Below, piece after piece: positions 61,217 to 64,000 of a stretch of DNA of 64,000 bases. The notes below the pieces were generated by a model that worked only from the letters and a program-made list of their open reading frames with translations, made no database searches and had not been told where the DNA came from. The stretch's first letter is position 1. Each line of letters starts with the position of its first letter. Made by a program: the position numbers and the translations under genes. Source of the DNA: Xanthobacter autotrophicus Py2 (GTDB lineage: Bacteria; Pseudomonadota; Alphaproteobacteria; Rhizobiales; Xanthobacteraceae); assembly GCA_000017645.1 (NCBI GenBank), contig CP000781.1, positions 2,839,501 to 2,903,500 on the forward strand, in the 5' to 3' direction.

Positions 61217-61831
61217 GTGCCCGAGATCACCTGCTATTTCAGCCCGCAATCGGGCTATGCCTATCTGGGGCACCCCCGCCTCGTCGCCATCGCGTGCGAG
61301 CACGGCGCCAGCATTCTCTGGCGGCCCGTGGATATCCTGAAGGTCTTCGCCGAGGGCGGCTCCACCGCCCCGGCCAAGCAGTCCCCCGTGCGCAACGCCT
61401 ATCGCAAGAAGGATATCGTGCGCTGGGCGAAGCTGCGCGGCATTCCCATCACCACCGAGCCGGCCTTCTGGCCCACCGACACGCTGCCCGCCTGCCGACT
61501 GATCGCCGCCGCGCAAGGCGAGGGGATCGACCCCGAAGCCCTCATCTTCGCCTGCCTCAGCGCGGTGTGGGCGCGGGACATCCAGATTTCCGACCGAGCC
61601 AACCTTATCCGCCTCGCCGACGAGGTGGGGCTTGATGGCGCGCGCCTGGTGGAGCTGTCCGACAGCGTGGCCGCCGCCGAGCAGGTCCAGCGCAACACCG
61701 TGGCTGCCATCGAGGCAGGGGTGTTCGGCTCGCCCTCCTATGTGCTGAATGGCGAGCTCTATTTCGGCCAGGACCGGCTGGACTTTGTCGCCGCCGCGCT
61801 CGCGGCCGGAGAGCCGGGGGCGGCGCTATGA
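61217..61831 (+). CDS. 2-hydroxychromene-2-carboxylate isomerase-like (DsbA-family) protein
   Basis: A 204-residue thioredoxin-fold protein of the HCCA isomerase/kappa-GST group. The Ser that activates glutathione is in YFSPQSGYAYLGHP. The C-terminus has GVFGSPSYVLNGELYFGQDRL, a family hallmark. There is no CxxC, so it is not a disulfide oxidoreductase. It probably uses glutathione on a small molecule. GTG 61217 follows GGAG; it overlaps the reductase by ATGA. Confidence 0.9.
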   Translation: MPEITCYFSPQSGYAYLGHPRLVAIACEHGASILWRPVDILKVFAEGGSTAPAKQSPVRNAYRKKDIVRWAKLRGIPITTEPAFWPTDTLPACRLIAAAQGEGIDPEALIFACLSAVWARDIQISDRANLIRLADEVGLDGARLVELSDSVAAAEQVQRNTVAAIEAGVFGSPSYVLNGELYFGQDRLDFVAAALAAGEPGAAL

Positions 61832-63006
61832 GCGCCCCCGTCGTCATCGTCGGGGCGGGGCAGGCGGCGGCGCAGGCCGTCACCTCCCTGAAGGCGGAAG
61901 GGTATGCCGGCGATATCATCGTCATCGGCGACGAGCCCTATCTGCCCTACCAGCGTCCGCCACTCTCCAAGGCCTATCTCGGCGACGAGATGACCGAGGA
62001 CCGGCTCGAATTGAAGGCGCCCAAATTCTATGCGGATGCCGGGGCGGAGCTGCGCCTTGCCACCCGCGTCGCCCGCCTGCTGCCGTCCGAGAAGGCGGTG
62101 GAACTGGCGGACGGCTCCCGTCTCGCCTACGGCGCGCTGCTGATCGCCACCGGCACTCGCGCCCGCGCCTTGCCGGTGCCGGGGGCGGAACTGGCGGGCC
62201 TCTTCTCCATCCGCTCCATCGATGACGTGAAGCACTTCCGTGCCTCAGCCGTGCCGGGAGCGAAGCTGGTGATCATCGGTGGCGGCTATATCGGCCTTGA
62301 GGTGGCGGCCAAGGCGAAGAAGCTCGGCCTCGAAGTCACCGTGGTGGAAGGCCAGCCGCGCCTGCTCGCCCGCGTCGCCTGCGCCACCATCTCCGATTTC
62401 GCCCGCACCCTGCATGAGGGCAATGGCGTCACCATCCTCACCGGCATGGGCGTGGCCCGGCTGGTGGGCACGGAGCGGGTGACGGGGGTGGAACTTGCGG
62501 ATGGGCGGGTGCTGCCGGCCGATCTTGTTCTGTCCGCCGTGGGCGCGGTGCCCAATGCGGAGCTGGCCTCCGAGGCGGGGCTGGTGCTGGAGAACGGCAT
62601 AAGCGTGGACGAGGCCACCCGCACCAGCGCGCCCGACATCTATGCCGCCGGCGATGTCGCCTCTTTTCCGAGCAGGCTCTACGGCCGGCGGGTTCGCCTT
62701 GAATCCGTGCAGAATGCCATCGATCAGGCCAAGGCTGCCGCAAAAGCGATCACGGGTGGTGGCGTTGTATACGATCCCATCCCCTGGTTCTGGTCCGATC
62801 AATACGATGTGAAGCTCCAGATCGCGGGGCTCCTCGACGGCTGCGAGCGCACCGAAACCGAGGGCGAAGTGGCCGCCGGACGCTTCTGCGTGCGGTATTT
62901 CGCGGGGGATCGGCTGCTGGCGGTCTGCTCGGTCAACGATCCAAAGAGCCACATGCTCGCCCGCAAGGCCCTCGCCACGCCGCCACCGGTGCCTGCCCCC
63001 GGCTAG
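61828..63006 (+). CDS. FAD-dependent NAD(P)H:ferredoxin reductase
   Basis: A 392-residue flavoprotein of the putidaredoxin/rhodocoxin reductase family. The FAD loop is VIVGAGQAAAQAVTSL, the NAD loop LVIIGGGYIGLEVAAKAKKLG, and a later FAD contact is DIYAAGDVASFP. It should feed electrons to a ferredoxin or oxygenase. None is adjacent within the window, which makes the partner an open question. It is coupled to the HCCA-isomerase-like gene. Confidence 0.93.
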   Translation: MSAPVVIVGAGQAAAQAVTSLKAEGYAGDIIVIGDEPYLPYQRPPLSKAYLGDEMTEDRLELKAPKFYADAGAELRLATRVARLLPSEKAVELADGSRLAYGALLIATGTRARALPVPGAELAGLFSIRSIDDVKHFRASAVPGAKLVIIGGGYIGLEVAAKAKKLGLEVTVVEGQPRLLARVACATISDFARTLHEGNGVTILTGMGVARLVGTERVTGVELADGRVLPADLVLSAVGAVPNAELASEAGLVLENGISVDEATRTSAPDIYAAGDVASFPSRLYGRRVRLESVQNAIDQAKAAAKAITGGGVVYDPIPWFWSDQYDVKLQIAGLLDGCERTETEGEVAAGRFCVRYFAGDRLLAVCSVNDPKSHMLARKALATPPPVPAPG

Positions 63007-63081
63007 GGGTGGCACGGGCATTGCCATCACCAAGCGTCACCTGCCCGCCGAATCCTCGCACTCGTCTTCCGGAGCGCCCTT

Positions 63082-64000
63082 ATGTCGATGTTCTCGAACC
63101 CGTTCTCGCTGAAGTCCAAGCTCGGCCGCTGCCTGTGCGGGCGCCATGCGACGCAGGAGGAGCACGCGGCATCGGAACGGGCGGCGGGGCTGGGCGACGA
63201 GGCGCGCTACCGCGATGTGGTGGCCTCCGGCCTCATGCGAGCGCTGTTTCCCAACGATATGAAGCGCCGCGCCTTCCTCAAGGCGGTGGGCGCCTCCACC
63301 GCCGCGGCGGCGCTCGCCACCTTCTTCCCGCTGGACGCCGCGACTGAGGCGTTCGCCGCCACCGGCAAGCCGGAGAAGACCGACCTGAAGGTGGGCTTCA
63401 TCCCCATCACCTGCGCCACCCCTATCATCATGGCGCACCCCATGGGCTTCTACGCCAAGCAGGGCCTGAACGTGGAGGTGGTGAAGACCGCCGGCTGGGC
63501 GGTGGTCCGCGACAAGACCATCAACAAGGAGTATGACGCCGCCCACATGCTGGCGCCCATGCCGCTGGCCATCTCCCAGGGCCTCGGCTCCAACCCGATC
63601 CCCTTTGTCACGGCCGCCATCGAGAACATCAACGGCCAGTCCTTCACCCTTGGCATCAAGCATAAGGACAAGATGGACGTGAAGTCGTGGAAGGGGCTGA
63701 AGTTCGCCATTCCCTACGACTTCTCCATGCACAATTACCTGCTGCGCTATCTGCTGGCGGAGAACGGCATCGATCCCGACTCCGACGTGCAGCTGCGCGT
63801 GGTGCCGCCGCCGGAGATGGTGGCGAACCTGCGTGCCGAGAACATCGACGGCTTCCTCGCCCCCGACAATGTTGCCCAGCGCGCGGTGTTCGACGGGGTG
63901 GGCTTCATCCACTCCCTGTCCAAGACCATGTGGGACGGCCACCCCTGCTGCGCCTTCGCGGCGAGCCGGGAGTTCATCACCACCATGCCCAACACCTATG
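63082..64000 (+). CDS. Tat-exported NrtA/CmpA/SsuA-like ABC substrate-binding protein (partial)
   Basis: The frame runs from ATG 63082 past the window end, so at least 306 residues. A long N-terminal region with a Cys pair (GRCLCGRH) precedes a twin-arginine signal, KRRAFLKAVGASTAAAALAT, around residues 61-80. The mature part DLKVGFIPITCATPIIMAHP, GFYAKQGLNVEVVK and DGFLAPDNVAQRAVF matches NrtA/CmpA-type proteins for nitrate, bicarbonate or sulfonate-like anions. It is likely the first gene of an importer continuing beyond the window. Confidence 0.88.
   Translation, partial: MSMFSNPFSLKSKLGRCLCGRHATQEEHAASERAAGLGDEARYRDVVASGLMRALFPNDMKRRAFLKAVGASTAAAALATFFPLDAATEAFAATGKPEKTDLKVGFIPITCATPIIMAHPMGFYAKQGLNVEVVKTAGWAVVRDKTINKEYDAAHMLAPMPLAISQGLGSNPIPFVTAAIENINGQSFTLGIKHKDKMDVKSWKGLKFAIPYDFSMHNYLLRYLLAENGIDPDSDVQLRVVPPPEMVANLRAENIDGFLAPDNVAQRAVFDGVGFIHSLSKTMWDGHPCCAFAASREFITTMPNTY

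Noticed and set aside
1..64000. tRNA, rRNA, riboswitch or insertion sequence
   Set aside because: Intergenic stretches were read on both strands; no cloverleaf, transposase or known riboswitch core was recognised. A covariance-model scan would be decisive.

Overview
The window is a dense, GC-rich chromosomal segment of an alphaproteobacterium. The gene orders (ilvE / MarR / OmpR-type regulator / kinase, lgt-midA-pgeF, argJ-SIMPL-mutT, rplY-pth-ychF with MaoC genes), the many GTG/TTG starts and the 4-bp stop/start overlaps point to Hyphomicrobiales. The sulfur and one-carbon flavour suggests a Xanthobacteraceae-like host; that family assignment is inference. No rRNA, tRNA, CRISPR array, IS element or prophage was seen. 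About 75 protein genes are supported, including four too short for ordinary gene calling.

Layout. 0-10 kb: der, a YbjN-like gene, ubiK, lgt-midA-pgeF-hydrolase, a lipoprotein, prs, a methyltransferase and a PAP2 phosphatase. 10-16 kb: ilvE, divergent from a MarR regulator and an OmpR/EnvZ-like pair (PetP/PetR-like order), a degenerate CCA-type HD protein, and a VapBC module with a palindromic operator. 15.9-16.6 kb: an AT-rich patch with two overlapping small membrane-protein genes. 16.6-24.3 kb: PIF1-like helicase, PfkB kinase, glmM, an outer-membrane barrel, two orphan receiver proteins, and a divergent AroQ paralogue fused by overlap to a hydroxyacid dehydrogenase.

24.4-35 kb is an accessory catabolic block. 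A LysR regulator is divergent from an HpaB/HpaC-type two-component flavin monooxygenase and a RidA protein. A four-gene PotDBCA-type ABC importer follows, then a DUF1028 protein, an ArgE-like M20 hydrolase and a GlcG/HbpS-like protein. Together they look like uptake and oxidative breakdown of a nitrogen-containing compound of unknown identity. Two palindromic dispersed repeats bracket the importer.

35-50 kb is mostly housekeeping: argJ, SIMPL protein, mutT, EamA exporter, SDR, leuB, rhodanese, glycine-zipper protein, meaB, SleB hydrolase, YqgE, DsbD-like protein, peroxiredoxin, two DUF465 proteins and an ABC-F ATPase. From 49 to 54.6 kb three MaoC genes, ychF, pth and rplY run leftward. The MaoC genes are interrupted by a small odd block: a duplicated DUF6968-like gene, one copy truncated, and a Pro-repeat/Cys-rich protein resembling a toxin tail.

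54.8-64 kb: a TsdA-like dihaem cytochrome with a tiny convergent lipoprotein, a zinc alcohol dehydrogenase, then a TetR regulator divergent from an OsmC-like / acyl-CoA-dehydrogenase-like / sulfurtransferase / HCCA-isomerase-like / ferredoxin-reductase / Tat-exported NrtA-like binding-protein cluster that runs off the window. Two near-identical palindromes, one before the TetR gene and one before the osmC-like gene, make this a candidate self-contained, ligand-inducible regulon, possibly for an organosulfur or reactive compound. It is the best candidate here for an undescribed system.
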